From Mobilitalea sibirica (GTDB lineage: Bacteria > Bacillota > Clostridia > Lachnospirales > Lachnospiraceae): a stretch of DNA of 64,000 nucleotides. A model generated the notes under the pieces. The model saw only the letters and a program-made list of their open reading frames with translations, had not been told where the DNA came from and did no database searches. The DNA lies in contig NZ_JAEAGR010000008.1 in NCBI RefSeq assembly GCF_015999265.1, forward strand, positions 62,001 through 126,000, in the 5' to 3' direction. The translations under genes and the position numbers were made by a program. Position 1 is the first letter of the stretch, and the number at the start of each line of letters is the position of its first letter. Shown one piece after another: positions 35,916 through 46,231 of this stretch.

Positions 35916-36572
35916 ATGGTGAATAATTATGATTACATTAAAAAACTCAAGAATCAGACCCAGAAAAAGAAGTCCATTACAATAACAATAGATGAGAATG
36001 TACTAGACAGATTATCCGAAATTGCAGATCAATTAGAGGTATCTAAAAATCAAATCATTACTGATATATCCAGTGCATTTGTACAAGATTTTGAAAATAT
36101 AAACCAACCGGAATACTATATAATTAACTCTAATAATGCCTATATGCCAGAAGGTCATCTTCATATGCTAAAAGGCAATAGAGCATCTGCGTGGGGAGAT
36201 ACGAAAAGTGCAATAGAAGCATTAAAACCGGGAGACTATGTTTTCATTTATATGAACGAAAAAGGAGTTGTAGGAGCAGGAACAGTAAAATCAAACTATA
36301 TGATAAATGATTATAGTTTAGTAAAGTGTTATGCCAATGAGGAAGGAACCGAATATACTTATGATGTGTGGGATGAATACTTTGTAAATGTTGAATTTGA
36401 TAAAAAATCTTTAAAGGTAGATGCTGAAGGAAATTACTTGGTTGATGAAAGTAGTATAATTAGGGCTGCTGATTATAGAGAAAAGGTTTCTGCTAAACCA
36501 CTAAACAGGACCAAAATTCACTTGACAAAAGAAGAAGGGGAAAAGTTGAAGGAGTTATATCTTGGGAAATAG
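35916..36572 (+). CDS. RHH protein with EVE/PUA-like C-terminal domain
   Basis: The 218-residue protein has an N-terminal ribbon-helix-helix (SITITIDENVLDRLSEIADQ; about 19-60) and a C-terminal barrel-like domain with GDYVFIYMNEKGVVGAGTVK, the GDxVxxY pattern of EVE/PUA-like modules that read modified bases. ATG 35916 follows GTGAGGAGG. Recognising modified DNA would suit a gene next to a restriction operon, but that is inference. Confidence 0.65.
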   Translation: MVNNYDYIKKLKNQTQKKKSITITIDENVLDRLSEIADQLEVSKNQIITDISSAFVQDFENINQPEYYIINSNNAYMPEGHLHMLKGNRASAWGDTKSAIEALKPGDYVFIYMNEKGVVGAGTVKSNYMINDYSLVKCYANEEGTEYTYDVWDEYFVNVEFDKKSLKVDAEGNYLVDESSIIRAADYREKVSAKPLNRTKIHLTKEEGEKLKELYLGK

Positions 36573-37130
36573 TATATAAGTTCATTATTAAATAAGTCTA
36601 TGTAGGATGCATAGGCTTTACTCATAAAAAAAATTAAAAAAATTTATAAAAATTTCGTAAGGTTCACCCCAAATCCACCTGTATGTAATATAGTGAAAGG
36701 TAAAATAGAGGTATAGAGTTTAATTGTTTAATAAGTTATGACAAAAGGGTACTTACAACAAAAAAATTATTTTACATAGGATACTATACCTTTAATAGAC
36801 CTAAAGTTATTACACTCATACGGGTAATTAGTGAGTTGTAAGATTTCCCAATATACAAGCAAGAGTTAGGTGGTTATTTCCAATGCAATATTGTGTTCCA
36901 TTGTTTGTAAATATAAAACAATAATGTTCAATTGTTTGTAAAGATAGAAGATGTTATTCTTTTTAAACAATGGAATAACAATATGCAATAAGATATAAAG
37001 TATAATCTTGGTTTGATATTTGTATAAAATTGTATATTTCATATTTTGATTATAACTTTTATGATATAATTTGAATTATAATGAAAACATTGAAAGTACT
37101 TATATGCAATAGATAGAAGGAGTGGAACAA
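36573..37130. other. intergenic region before the type I operon
   Basis: Contains terminator 36594-36620 (AAGTCTATG/CATAGGCTT). Repeats of CCATTGTTTG and CAATTGTTTG (36898, 36929), with the inverse AAACAATGG (36967, 33241), recur in other spacers of this element (44903). No ORF is supported. The repeats may be binding sites for an element-encoded regulator. Confidence 0.45.
36594..36620 (+). terminator. terminator after RHH-EVE gene
   Basis: AAGTCTATG pairs with CATAGGCTT (one G-T pair), followed by TACTC. T-run weak. Confidence 0.55.
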
Positions 37131-38648
37131 ATGGATAAACTAACACTTCAAAAATTAGAATCTACACTATGGAGTGCAGCAGATATATTAAGAGGGGAAC
37201 TTAGTGCAGCCGAATATAAAGACTATATATTTGGGCTTTTATTCCTTAAAAGAATGAATGATCAATTCAATATAGAAAGAGAGAAAAAAAGACAAGAATT
37301 CTTAACACAAGGAATGGATGAAGAAGAAATAAAGTTGATCTTAGAGGAATCTTCATTATATGAAACATTTTTTGTGCCAGAGAGGGCTAGATGGGAAAAT
37401 CTGAAGAATCTTAATCTAAATATAGGACCAGAGTTAGATAAGGCATTTAAAGCGATTGAAGATGAACCTAAAAATGCTGAATTAATTGGGGTTCTTACTA
37501 CAGCCAACTACAATGATAAAGAAAGGGTTCCAGACAATAAACTTTCGCAGTTATTGCTTTTATTTGACAGTATTAATTTATCAAATGATTATCTTGAAAA
37601 TAAAGATATATTAGGAAATGCTTACGAATACTTAATCAAGCAGTTTGCAGATGAAGGTGGAAAGAAAGGCGGAGAATTCTATACTCCTGAAGAAGTAGTA
37701 AAAGTACTTGTAAATTTAGTAAAGCCACAGGAAGGGGACAGGATTTATGACCCTACAGTAGGTAGTGGAGGTATGCTAATTTTTTCTACACATTACATAG
37801 AAAAGCATGGTGGAAATCCTAAGAATGTTTCACTGTTTGGTCAAGAAATCAACCTATCTACATGGGCTATATGTAAAATGAATATGCTATTCCATGAAGC
37901 AAGAGGAGCAGATATTAGAAAAGGTGACACCATTAGAAAGCCAATGCACCTAGAAGGCGGAGTATTAAAGACTTTTGATAAGGTACTTGCTAATCCACCA
38001 TTTTCATTAAAAAATTGGGGATATGAAGAAGCACAATCAGATCCTTATAATAGATTTATTTATGGAGTTCCTCCAAAGTCTTATGGAGATTTAGCCTTTG
38101 TTTGTCATATGATAGCAAGTTTAAATGCTAAAGGGAAAATGGGGACAGTAGTACCCCACGGTGTATTATTTCGTGGAGGAGCCGAAGGAAAGATTAGAAA
38201 AGGAATTTTAAAAGATGATTTAGTTGAAGCAGTAATTGGGCTACCACAAAATATTTTCTATGGTACCGGTATTCCAGCAGCACTACTTATAATTAATAAA
38301 GCAAAACCTTCAGAAAGAAAGCAGAAAGTCTTATTTATAGATGCTAGTGAAGGTTTTGTGAAAGATGGCAATAAAAATAAACTTCGAGAAGAAGATATTG
38401 AAAAGATTACAAAGACTTATGATGAATATAAAGATGTAGAGAAATATGCTACAGTGGTAACATTACAGACCATTAAAGACAATGATTATAATCTAAATAT
38501 CAGCCGCTATGTAGATACCAGTGAGGAAGAAGAAGAAATAGATATTGAAGGTGTTATTTCAGAAATCAAAGAACTTAAAGCAGAATCATTAGAAACAGAG
38601 AAGAAATTGAACGAATATCTAAAAGAACTTGGATTTGAAGAAATATAG
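37131..38648 (+). CDS. hsdM: type I restriction-modification methyltransferase subunit M
   Basis: The 505-residue protein has the HsdM N domain (LWSAADILRGELSAAEYKDY) and the methyltransferase core with DPTVGSGGML (SAM binding), FGQEIN and the catalytic NPPF (gamma-class N6-adenine). The C terminus is coiled, as needed to bind HsdS. ATG 37131 follows AAGGAGTGG. It starts an operon of M, a small membrane protein, S, an HEPN-like protein, R and a metallopeptidase. Confidence 0.95.
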   Translation: MDKLTLQKLESTLWSAADILRGELSAAEYKDYIFGLLFLKRMNDQFNIEREKKRQEFLTQGMDEEEIKLILEESSLYETFFVPERARWENLKNLNLNIGPELDKAFKAIEDEPKNAELIGVLTTANYNDKERVPDNKLSQLLLLFDSINLSNDYLENKDILGNAYEYLIKQFADEGGKKGGEFYTPEEVVKVLVNLVKPQEGDRIYDPTVGSGGMLIFSTHYIEKHGGNPKNVSLFGQEINLSTWAICKMNMLFHEARGADIRKGDTIRKPMHLEGGVLKTFDKVLANPPFSLKNWGYEEAQSDPYNRFIYGVPPKSYGDLAFVCHMIASLNAKGKMGTVVPHGVLFRGGAEGKIRKGILKDDLVEAVIGLPQNIFYGTGIPAALLIINKAKPSERKQKVLFIDASEGFVKDGNKNKLREEDIEKITKTYDEYKDVEKYATVVTLQTIKDNDYNLNISRYVDTSEEEEEIDIEGVISEIKELKAESLETEKKLNEYLKELGFEEI

Positions 38649-38677
38649 ATTTGAAATAACATTTAAATGGGGGATCT

Positions 38678-38938
38678 ATGGAGCCAGAATTATTTAAAAA
38701 TATCTTCTATACATCATTAGTTCAGGGCTTTAGAGAAGCCTTTCAGATGATATGGGGTATTGATGAATTTAAGTCTGCTGTTATTGGTATTCCTGTATCT
38801 ATAATTACTTTTAAGGTTGTTGGCTCAATATTTAGGTGGGGAAGAAATAACGGGATTTGGTTCGGGACTATAGGAGGTAAAGTTCTTTATTATTTGATTA
38901 ATACATCTATTGTATGGATAATTATGAAATTTGTATAG
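38678..38938 (+). CDS. small membrane protein inside the hsd operon
   Basis: The 86-residue protein has probably two membrane segments (about 30-50, AVIGIPVSIITFKVVGSIF, and 62-85). ATG 38678 follows GGGGGATC. It sits between hsdM and hsdS, an unusual position. No family is recognised; an accessory role for the restriction system is conjecture. Confidence 0.65.
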   Translation: MEPELFKNIFYTSLVQGFREAFQMIWGIDEFKSAVIGIPVSIITFKVVGSIFRWGRNNGIWFGTIGGKVLYYLINTSIVWIIMKFV

Positions 38939-38953
38939 AAGTTGAGGTGACAT

Positions 38954-40138
38954 ATGAGTAAACAGATTAGAGAAGGATACAAGATGACAGAGTTAGGAGA
39001 GATACCTGTTGAGTGGGAGGTACAAGAATTATCAGAAATTCTAGAAATATGCTATGGAAAGAGTCAAAAAGAAGTAGAGTGTAATGATGGCATATATAAA
39101 ATATTGGGAACAGGTGGAGTGATAGGATATACAAATGAATTTCTATGGGATAAACCGTCTGTACTCATAGGGAGAAAAGGAACAATTGATAAACCACAAT
39201 ATATAGAGGAACCATTTTGGACTGTAGATACTCTGTTTTATACAAAGATAAAAAATCAAAATATTGCTAAGTGGATTTATTATTATTTAAACAATATAGA
39301 CTTAAAAAGGTATAATGAGGCTACTGGAGTACCAAGTTTAAGTGTTAGCAATTTAAATAAAATAAGGGTAAGTAGACCGACAGTTGCTGAACAAAAGAAA
39401 ATAGTAGAAATTATTTCGACAGTAGATAACCAAATAGAAAACACAGATGGATTAATTGAAAAAACAAAGGAACTGAAAAAAGGTTTAATGCAGAGATTAC
39501 TTACTAAAGGGATTGGACATACAGAATTTAAAATGACCGAAATAGGGAAGATGCCCAAGGGGTGGGAAGTTAAAACATTTAAAGATATTTCTAAAGTAAG
39601 CCAAGGACTGCAAATTGCTATTTCAGAGAGACATAAAGAATGGGGAGAAAATAGATATTTATATTTAACAATTCAGTACCTCAATGATGTTAGTGATCAA
39701 AACAATACATATTATATTGAAAACCCTAATTTAAATGTAGTATGTAGAAAAGATGATATTCTAATGACTAGAACAGGGAATACAGGTATTGTAGTAACCA
39801 ATGTAGAGGGAGCATTCCATAATAATTTTTTTAAGATAGATTTTAATCGGAATTTAATAGATAAAAATTTTTTAGTTTTCTATTTAAAATCTGACAAGGT
39901 ACAGAATTTGATAAAGAGATATGCTGGAAGCACTACAATTCCAGACTTAAATCATGGAGATTTTTATAAACTTCCTATTGTTATTCCATCAATGACAGAG
40001 CAACAAAAGATTGCATCAGTATTACTAGAAAACGATAATTATATTAGAGAATATAAAATTAGAAAAGAAAAACTTCAAATGCTTAAAAAAGGATTAATGC
40101 AACAATTATTAACTGGTAAAAAGAGAGTGATCGTGTAA
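38954..40138 (+). CDS. hsdS: type I restriction specificity subunit S
   Basis: The 394-residue protein has two half-sites. TELGEIPVEWEVQELSEILE opens target-recognition domain 1 and TEIGKMPKGWEVKTFKDISK opens domain 2. Each ends in a coiled helix: PTVAEQKKIVEIISTVDNQI and PSMTEQQKIASVLLENDNYI, then KKGLMQRLLTKG or KKGLMQQLLTGK. The bipartite sequence it recognises cannot be predicted here. Its stop overlaps the next start. Confidence 0.95.
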   Translation: MSKQIREGYKMTELGEIPVEWEVQELSEILEICYGKSQKEVECNDGIYKILGTGGVIGYTNEFLWDKPSVLIGRKGTIDKPQYIEEPFWTVDTLFYTKIKNQNIAKWIYYYLNNIDLKRYNEATGVPSLSVSNLNKIRVSRPTVAEQKKIVEIISTVDNQIENTDGLIEKTKELKKGLMQRLLTKGIGHTEFKMTEIGKMPKGWEVKTFKDISKVSQGLQIAISERHKEWGENRYLYLTIQYLNDVSDQNNTYYIENPNLNVVCRKDDILMTRTGNTGIVVTNVEGAFHNNFFKIDFNRNLIDKNFLVFYLKSDKVQNLIKRYAGSTTIPDLNHGDFYKLPIVIPSMTEQQKIASVLLENDNYIREYKIRKEKLQMLKKGLMQQLLTGKKRVIV

Positions 40139-40974
40139 TGAGATATGCTTTAGATTTCCAGAAAGCCAATTTAACAGAGATTCTTAAATATATAAATGAA
40201 ATTTCTAATAAATTTATAAATGAAATAGAAAAAGTTTCTTATGTGTCTGGGGATGAAGAAATTCAACAACTTTTATCTGAAAATAGTTTAAACCAGTTTT
40301 TGGCGATAACTTATTCTTTGAATATACCTATAAATGAAGCCAAGATAAATAATTCCGACTTTGAAGAACTTGGGCAGTTATTTGGGTTTGATGATACACT
40401 AGAGAATAAGGCACGACTTATGCAAATGTGGATTTCATTAGGCTCTGCATTGGAATCATTATTGCAAATTTTCCTTGGTGTTTACCTAAGAGATTATGAG
40501 AACTCTGGTTGGGGAAAATGGGATAATTTTAAACTAGATGAAACAAAAGAAGATTTATTAAAAACTCTAAATGAATTGAAGGAAAAAGAAATCATAACTC
40601 AAAAACAAAAGGATACATTCAAAAGGGACATTAAGGAATATCTTAAATCAAAACAGGAAACTAAGCACTTAACAGACTTAACTCTAGGAAATTTAATTAA
40701 TTTCTATCATTCTAATAATTTATGGTCAGAGAAAGATGCTAGTGAAATAAGAGATAAAATGGATTTTATTAGGGAAAGTAGAAATTGTGTACATTCATTT
40801 AAAGAAAGATATGTTGGAACTTGGGAAGAACTATTAGATTCTTTGAGATTCTTTGCTCAAGTAATGTTAGAATTATTAGGAAGATTACCAGATGTAGATG
40901 ATATGTTGCAATATGAGATGGAGTTAAAGGCAGAGATTGAAAGAGAGTATTATAGTAACTATGATTATTATTAA
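40138..40974 (+). CDS. HEPN-like protein between hsdS and hsdR
   Basis: The 278-residue all-helical protein contains RESRNCVHSF near residue 215, an R-N-x-x-H-like motif reminiscent of HEPN RNases, preceded by HSNNLWSEKDASEIRDKMDF. The start overlaps the hsdS stop (TAATG), so translation is coupled. A HEPN toxin tied to a restriction operon would form a backup defence when the system is lost or inhibited; that is inference and the exact family is uncertain. Confidence 0.55.
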   Translation: MRYALDFQKANLTEILKYINEISNKFINEIEKVSYVSGDEEIQQLLSENSLNQFLAITYSLNIPINEAKINNSDFEELGQLFGFDDTLENKARLMQMWISLGSALESLLQIFLGVYLRDYENSGWGKWDNFKLDETKEDLLKTLNELKEKEIITQKQKDTFKRDIKEYLKSKQETKHLTDLTLGNLINFYHSNNLWSEKDASEIRDKMDFIRESRNCVHSFKERYVGTWEELLDSLRFFAQVMLELLGRLPDVDDMLQYEMELKAEIEREYYSNYDYY

Positions 40975-40996
40975 AAGCGTATGAAGGGGGGATACA

Positions 40997-43900
40997 ATGG
41001 GGTATTTGGGGAATGAAGAAACGCTAGTGGAATTACCGGCTATAGATTATCTACGGGATAAACTAGGTTATGAATTCATTCATGGGCAATTCTTAACTCC
41101 CGATTATGGAGAAAGAGCAACCATGACAGAAGTTATACTAGAGAAAAGGCTTGAAAAGGCTCTAAGAAGAATTAATCCTTGGATGAATGATGGAAACATA
41201 TCTAAAGCAATAAGGTATTTAACGAGACCAGAAGGTCTAGGTATTAGTCTATATGAGATAAATGAAAAAATTTATGATGCTATTGTAAATCTATCATATT
41301 CATTAGATCAAGATTTAGATGGAAGTGGTCAGAAGAAATATCATACTGTGAAGTTTATTGATTGGGATAATATTACTAATAATGATTTTCTAGTAACAAG
41401 ACAGTTTAAGGTTCATGGTCCCCATGAGAAAATTATTCCTGATATCATTATTTTTATTAATGGAATACCAGTAGTGGTGCTAGAATGTAAATCCCCTTTC
41501 TTGGAAAAAAGCAAAAATGAAAATATGGGGAAATATGAAGCCTTTAATCAACTAAGAAGATATATGAATGCAAGGGAATCTAATATTATAGAGGGGGCAG
41601 AACGGCTCTTTTACACTAACTTCATCACGGGGATATTGAATAAATATCATGGATATTTAGGAACTATTAGTTCTACATACGGACATTATCAAGAATGGAA
41701 AGATCCGTACCCATTTAAGGTTAAGGATATACAAGGAGTAGAAGATAACGGGCAGAACATATTCTTACAGGGAATACTAGAAAAGAAGAATTTACTAGAT
41801 ATAATGAGAAATTTCCTTCTATATGAAGGTGGCATCAAAAAAGTATGTAGATATCAGCAATTTAGAGCAGTTAATAAAGCACTGAAAAGACTTGTGAATG
41901 GCAAAGATTCTATAAGCCGTGGAGGAGTTATTTGGCATACACAGGGATCGGGTAAATCCTTAACCATGGTGCTTTTGGCAAGGAAAATAAGAAGGATAGA
42001 AGAACTCATGGATGCTACTATAGTTGTAGTAACTGACCGGGTTGATTTAGACAAGCAAATCTACAACACATTTATGAGGACTTTATCTACAATCACAACG
42101 CCTGTACAGGCGAATAGCGTTTCAGCATTAAAGGAACTACTATCTCTTGCACAGCCACAAATTATTATGACCACTATACACAAATTCCAAGGTGAAAAAG
42201 AAGAAAAAGAAGTATTTAAGGATGATAAACAGAACAAAGGACTATATTTTGAAAAGGAATTTGGGGTATTAACGACAAAAACTAATGTAATTGTACTAAC
42301 TGATGAAGCCCACCGTAGCCAGTATAAGGGTATGGCAAAGAATATGAGGGATGCACTGCCCAATGCAGCATTCTTAGGGTTTACTGGAACACCCATAGAT
42401 AAACAGGATAAGTCTACAAAACGAACTTTCGGAAGTTATATAGATAAATACGGTATTAAAGAAGCGGTAGAAGATGGAGCAACAGTTAAAATTGTATATG
42501 AAGGAAGAAAACCTGAATTACAGATAGATGGAGATACACTAGAAGAACTATTTGATATAGAATTTGAAGATAAAACGGATGATGAAAAAGAAGCCATTAA
42601 ACAGAAATATGCTAACAAGAGAGCAATTGTAGAGGCGGATGAACGAATTGCTGATATTGCTAAGGATATTCTTACCCATTATAAAGAGCAGATATATCCA
42701 AATGGATTTAAGGCTCAAGTAGTATGTGTATCTAGGGAGGCTTGTGTAAAATATTATAATGCTTTGAATAAATATATGGAAGATATTATTGGTGAGAAAC
42801 TGGAAGTAAAGATTATCTATTCTGGTAGCCCAAATGATGAACCGCATCTAAAAGAGCATTTTACAACTAAGACAGAGCAGGATCAAATTATAAAGAGATT
42901 TTTACAGCCTATAGATAAGGATAAACTCTGTTTTATAATCGTAAAAGATATGCTACTAACAGGCTTTGATGCTCCTATTGAACAAGTAATGTATTTAGAT
43001 AGACCGCTGAAAGAGCATAATCTACTACAAGCAATTGCTAGAGTAAATCGAACATTCGGAGAAACAAAGAAATGTGGTTATATTGTTGATTATTATGGCA
43101 TATCTAATCATTTGGAAGAAGCCCTTGCTATTTTTGATAAAGAAGAATTGGGTGAGCCAATGGAAAGCATTGATGCAGTATATAATCAGATGCTTTCTTA
43201 TCGAGAAGCCGTAATGAGTATGTTTAAAGGTATAGACCCTAATGATTTAGATGGACTTGTAAAATGCATAGAGAAGGAAGATAAAAGGGCCGAATTTGAA
43301 TTGGCATATAAGCGATTTGCATACACCATGGAACAGATCCTCCCTGCCCATGTACCTACAGAAACAATAAACGATTTAAGATGGCTATCCTACATTCGAG
43401 CAGCAGCAAAGGCAAGATTTGAGCCACAGGATCAACTTGATATTGCAGGGTGTGGAGGAAAGGTTAGAGAAATTATATCAGCCCATTTAAAATCTAAAGG
43501 GGTTGAGACTTGGATTGAACCCATTACTCTATTTGATGCAGACTTTAAAAAGAAGATTAACACTCTTGAATCTGATGAAGCGGTGGCTTCTGGTATGGAA
43601 CATGCCATCAAAAATGTGATTCATGTGAAAATGGATGATAACCCTGTATATTATACTTCGCTTCTTGAAAAACTCCAAAAAATTTTGGATGAGACGAAGA
43701 ATAACTGGATTGAAAGAAAAAATAAATTACAGGAGTTTATTCAGAATGATGTTCAAAAAGGAGAAATAAAAGAAGCAGAGGCTTTAGGACTTTCCAAAGA
43801 AGAATATGCTTTTTTTGAAACAGTGAAAAAACATTTAAAAGAAGATGAAACAAATACTGAAGTTGTGAAAGAAGAACAGGCGGAATATATTTCAAATGAA

Positions 43901-44128
43901 ATTATCGAGTTATCCAAATCAATTGCTACTGATATAGCAGAAATTGTAAAGAAAAACTATCTGATAGATTGGGTAACCAATCCAACCAAAACCTCCGATA
44001 TAGAGAGGGCCATCTATATGATGCTTACAACCAAGTATTTTAAGAAAATCAAATTAGAAGTAAGAAAGCAATTGGTGCAACCATTACTACAATTAGCAAA
44101 AAAGCATTATGCAGTATTGACAGAGTAG
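40997..44128 (+). CDS. hsdR: type I restriction endonuclease subunit R
   Basis: The 1043-residue protein has an N-terminal nuclease domain with PDIIIFINGIPVVVLECKSP (Asp, then the ExK pair of PD-(D/E)xK), a helicase core with GSGKSLTM (Walker A), VLTDEAHRSQY (DEAH) and FTGTP (motif III), and VNRTFGETK (motif VI). A C-terminal helical region contacts HsdMS. ATG 40997 follows AAGGGGGG. Size and order match an active translocating endonuclease. Confidence 0.95.
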   Translation: MGYLGNEETLVELPAIDYLRDKLGYEFIHGQFLTPDYGERATMTEVILEKRLEKALRRINPWMNDGNISKAIRYLTRPEGLGISLYEINEKIYDAIVNLSYSLDQDLDGSGQKKYHTVKFIDWDNITNNDFLVTRQFKVHGPHEKIIPDIIIFINGIPVVVLECKSPFLEKSKNENMGKYEAFNQLRRYMNARESNIIEGAERLFYTNFITGILNKYHGYLGTISSTYGHYQEWKDPYPFKVKDIQGVEDNGQNIFLQGILEKKNLLDIMRNFLLYEGGIKKVCRYQQFRAVNKALKRLVNGKDSISRGGVIWHTQGSGKSLTMVLLARKIRRIEELMDATIVVVTDRVDLDKQIYNTFMRTLSTITTPVQANSVSALKELLSLAQPQIIMTTIHKFQGEKEEKEVFKDDKQNKGLYFEKEFGVLTTKTNVIVLTDEAHRSQYKGMAKNMRDALPNAAFLGFTGTPIDKQDKSTKRTFGSYIDKYGIKEAVEDGATVKIVYEGRKPELQIDGDTLEELFDIEFEDKTDDEKEAIKQKYANKRAIVEADERIADIAKDILTHYKEQIYPNGFKAQVVCVSREACVKYYNALNKYMEDIIGEKLEVKIIYSGSPNDEPHLKEHFTTKTEQDQIIKRFLQPIDKDKLCFIIVKDMLLTGFDAPIEQVMYLDRPLKEHNLLQAIARVNRTFGETKKCGYIVDYYGISNHLEEALAIFDKEELGEPMESIDAVYNQMLSYREAVMSMFKGIDPNDLDGLVKCIEKEDKRAEFELAYKRFAYTMEQILPAHVPTETINDLRWLSYIRAAAKARFEPQDQLDIAGCGGKVREIISAHLKSKGVETWIEPITLFDADFKKKINTLESDEAVASGMEHAIKNVIHVKMDDNPVYYTSLLEKLQKILDETKNNWIERKNKLQEFIQNDVQKGEIKEAEALGLSKEEYAFFETVKKHLKEDETNTEVVKEEQAEYISNEIIELSKSIATDIAEIVKKNYLIDWVTNPTKTSDIERAIYMMLTTKYFKKIKLEVRKQLVQPLLQLAKKHYAVLTE

Positions 44129-44138
44129 AGGTAATAAT

Positions 44139-44852
44139 ATGAGATTAGCATTTGCATATGGAACAAAGACGATTGCTTTTGAAGTAGAATTTAGACACAG
44201 AAAAACACTAGAAATTTCTATTGAACCACCAGACATTATAAAAGTAGTGGCTCCTATAGGGACATCTGAAGATGATATTATAAAGAAGGTGAGGAGTAAA
44301 GCAAACTGGATTGTTCAGAAGTTATTTGAGTACAAAAATATGAAATATATAAAAATCCATAAGGAACTTGTTAATGGAGAATCTTTTATGTATTTAGGCA
44401 GAAATTACTCCCTCCAAATAATAATAGATCAATCCAAAGCAAAGCCAGAAGTAAAACTCCATCAAGGTAAATTTTATATTACTACAAATACGAGCAATGA
44501 AACGATTCTAAGAATGGCATTACAAGAATGGTATCGTGAAAAGGCTTTAGAGAAAATTAAAAAAAGAATTATTTATTTTCAACCTTATTTCAAGATGGAG
44601 CCTTCTGATATAGTGGTAAAGGAACAACAAAAACGGTGGGGAAGTTGCACTTCAAATAATAAGTTGCTATTTAATTGGAGGTGTGTAATGGCTCCTGCCC
44701 ATGTGTTAGATTATATCGTTATTCACGAAATGTGCCATATGGTTCATATGAATCACTCTAAAGAATATTGGAACTTAGTAGAATCCATTATACCCGATTA
44801 TAAAGAAAGAAAAGAGTGGCTACGGAACAATGGTGTGAGGATGGATTTATAA
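44139..44852 (+). CDS. YgjP/SprT-like M48-type zinc metallopeptidase
   Basis: The 237-residue protein has HEMCHMVHMNHSKEYW (HExxH plus a later H/E) near residue 195, and QQKRWGSCTSNNKLLFNW just before, the signature of YgjP-like (DUF45) peptidases that commonly follow type I restriction operons. It lies 10 bp after hsdR. The partner or substrate is unknown; degrading restriction subunits is a possible role. Confidence 0.9.
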   Translation: MRLAFAYGTKTIAFEVEFRHRKTLEISIEPPDIIKVVAPIGTSEDDIIKKVRSKANWIVQKLFEYKNMKYIKIHKELVNGESFMYLGRNYSLQIIIDQSKAKPEVKLHQGKFYITTNTSNETILRMALQEWYREKALEKIKKRIIYFQPYFKMEPSDIVVKEQQKRWGSCTSNNKLLFNWRCVMAPAHVLDYIVIHEMCHMVHMNHSKEYWNLVESIIPDYKERKEWLRNNGVRMDL

Positions 44853-45004
44853 TATAATGAACCATCAAGGAAGTTTTAATAAATAGATTTCAGTATTGTT
44901 CTCCATTGTTTAATAAAAAAGAATAACAAGCAATTCATAAAATAAGAACTCTACCTGTAATAAAAGTAGAGTTCTTTAGAATTTAGAGCAGTTTTAATAT
45001 TGAA

Positions 45005-45898
45005 TTATAATTTTTCGATTGCGGCCTCTTTATCTTCCTCTAGGGGTACTGCATATACATCTGACAGTAACTGGATGGAAGAATGACCCACTAAACTTGC
45101 AATTACAGTTAAGGGTACTCCTTCATCAACCATCTTCTTAATTGCATAATGTCTAAACTGATGAGGAGATATATGAGTTCCTATTTTAGCAGAATACTTA
45201 TCAATTATTTTCCATAGTCCCGACCTCGTGTAAGGTGTTTTTCGTTCAGATAGAAATAGATTATCATACGGGCTTTTAATTTTTTGTCGCATTTCTAAAT
45301 AGTCTTTTAGGGCATTACGGCAATCTGAATTTATAGGAACTTTTCTATATTTTCCTTGCTTACCATAGACCATTATAAAGGAACCTTTTTCTTTTAAATG
45401 GAGATTACCGATTTTTAATGCTATAATCTCATTAATTCGGAGAGCATGTCTAAGCAATTCAATTAATGCTACATGGTGTTTATATCCACTTCTATATATT
45501 TCTCTCCTTACTTTTCGGAATGTCTGCTCATCTATAGACTTCACGATAGGTGGACCTTGTGTCTTTACTTTTTTTAAATTACGAGCAATATCTCGCTTAA
45601 TATAATCATAGGAATGCAAGAAATAAAAATAACTTTTTAAACTCATGATCTTTAGATTAATCGTATTGGCTTTTGCATTTTTTACAGTCAGTAAGTGAGA
45701 GCGAAAATCCCTTAAATCTACTGTGGTGCAAGTTCCGGGTTGGAATGAATCTGAATTTGCCTCATTAAACCATTCTATAAATGTAATTACATTGTCCAAA
45801 TAAGTATTAACAGTAGATTCGGATTTATCTAGGTTTTCCAAATAAGTCTTATATTCTCTAAAATAATATTTATCCATATACATATCCCTTTTAACCAT
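45005..45898 (-). CDS. tyrosine recombinase (XerC/D-like)
   Basis: The 297-residue protein has an N-terminal SAM-like core-binding domain (about 10-110) and a catalytic domain with Arg154 (ALRINEI), Lys in YGKQGKYRK, His246 and Arg249 (HQFRH), His272 (VGHSS) and Tyr282. All residues needed for catalysis are present. ATG 45898 follows GGAGG by nine bases. It may resolve cointegrates of the element or dimers of its circular form, as Tn402-like elements use a resolvase. The natural site is not identified. Confidence 0.9.
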   Translation of the reverse strand: MVKRDMYMDKYYFREYKTYLENLDKSESTVNTYLDNVITFIEWFNEANSDSFQPGTCTTVDLRDFRSHLLTVKNAKANTINLKIMSLKSYFYFLHSYDYIKRDIARNLKKVKTQGPPIVKSIDEQTFRKVRREIYRSGYKHHVALIELLRHALRINEIIALKIGNLHLKEKGSFIMVYGKQGKYRKVPINSDCRNALKDYLEMRQKIKSPYDNLFLSERKTPYTRSGLWKIIDKYSAKIGTHISPHQFRHYAIKKMVDEGVPLTVIASLVGHSSIQLLSDVYAVPLEEDKEAAIEKL

Positions 45899-46231
45899 CT
45901 ATAAATACCTCCATTTTTTATTTGTAGAAGTATATAGAAAAAATAAATCTTGTTTCAAGAAAAACTTTGGGTTATATATATAAGATCTTAGCAAAATAGC
46001 AGATGTAAAGTTCTTGTTCCAATTTTTTAGGGATAGAGGCTTCAGGGGAAATTTTACAATGGCTGTATTGCTGGATTATAAAAATCTAACTTTTTTATAG
46101 AATTAACAGATTGGTAACAGAATTCAATTTATATTTCCTAACTAGGTTCCCTAGAAGGAAATTTAAAGAAAAGATATAATAGATGTAATATATAGGAAAA
46201 TAAATTATTTGTAATTTAAGGGGGAGTGCCT
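45899..46231. other. divergent intergenic region
   Basis: Promoter-sized AT-rich region between the recombinase and the nuclease-like gene. No ORF. It is the most obvious place to look for a recombination site, but I see no clear inverted core. Confidence 0.4.
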
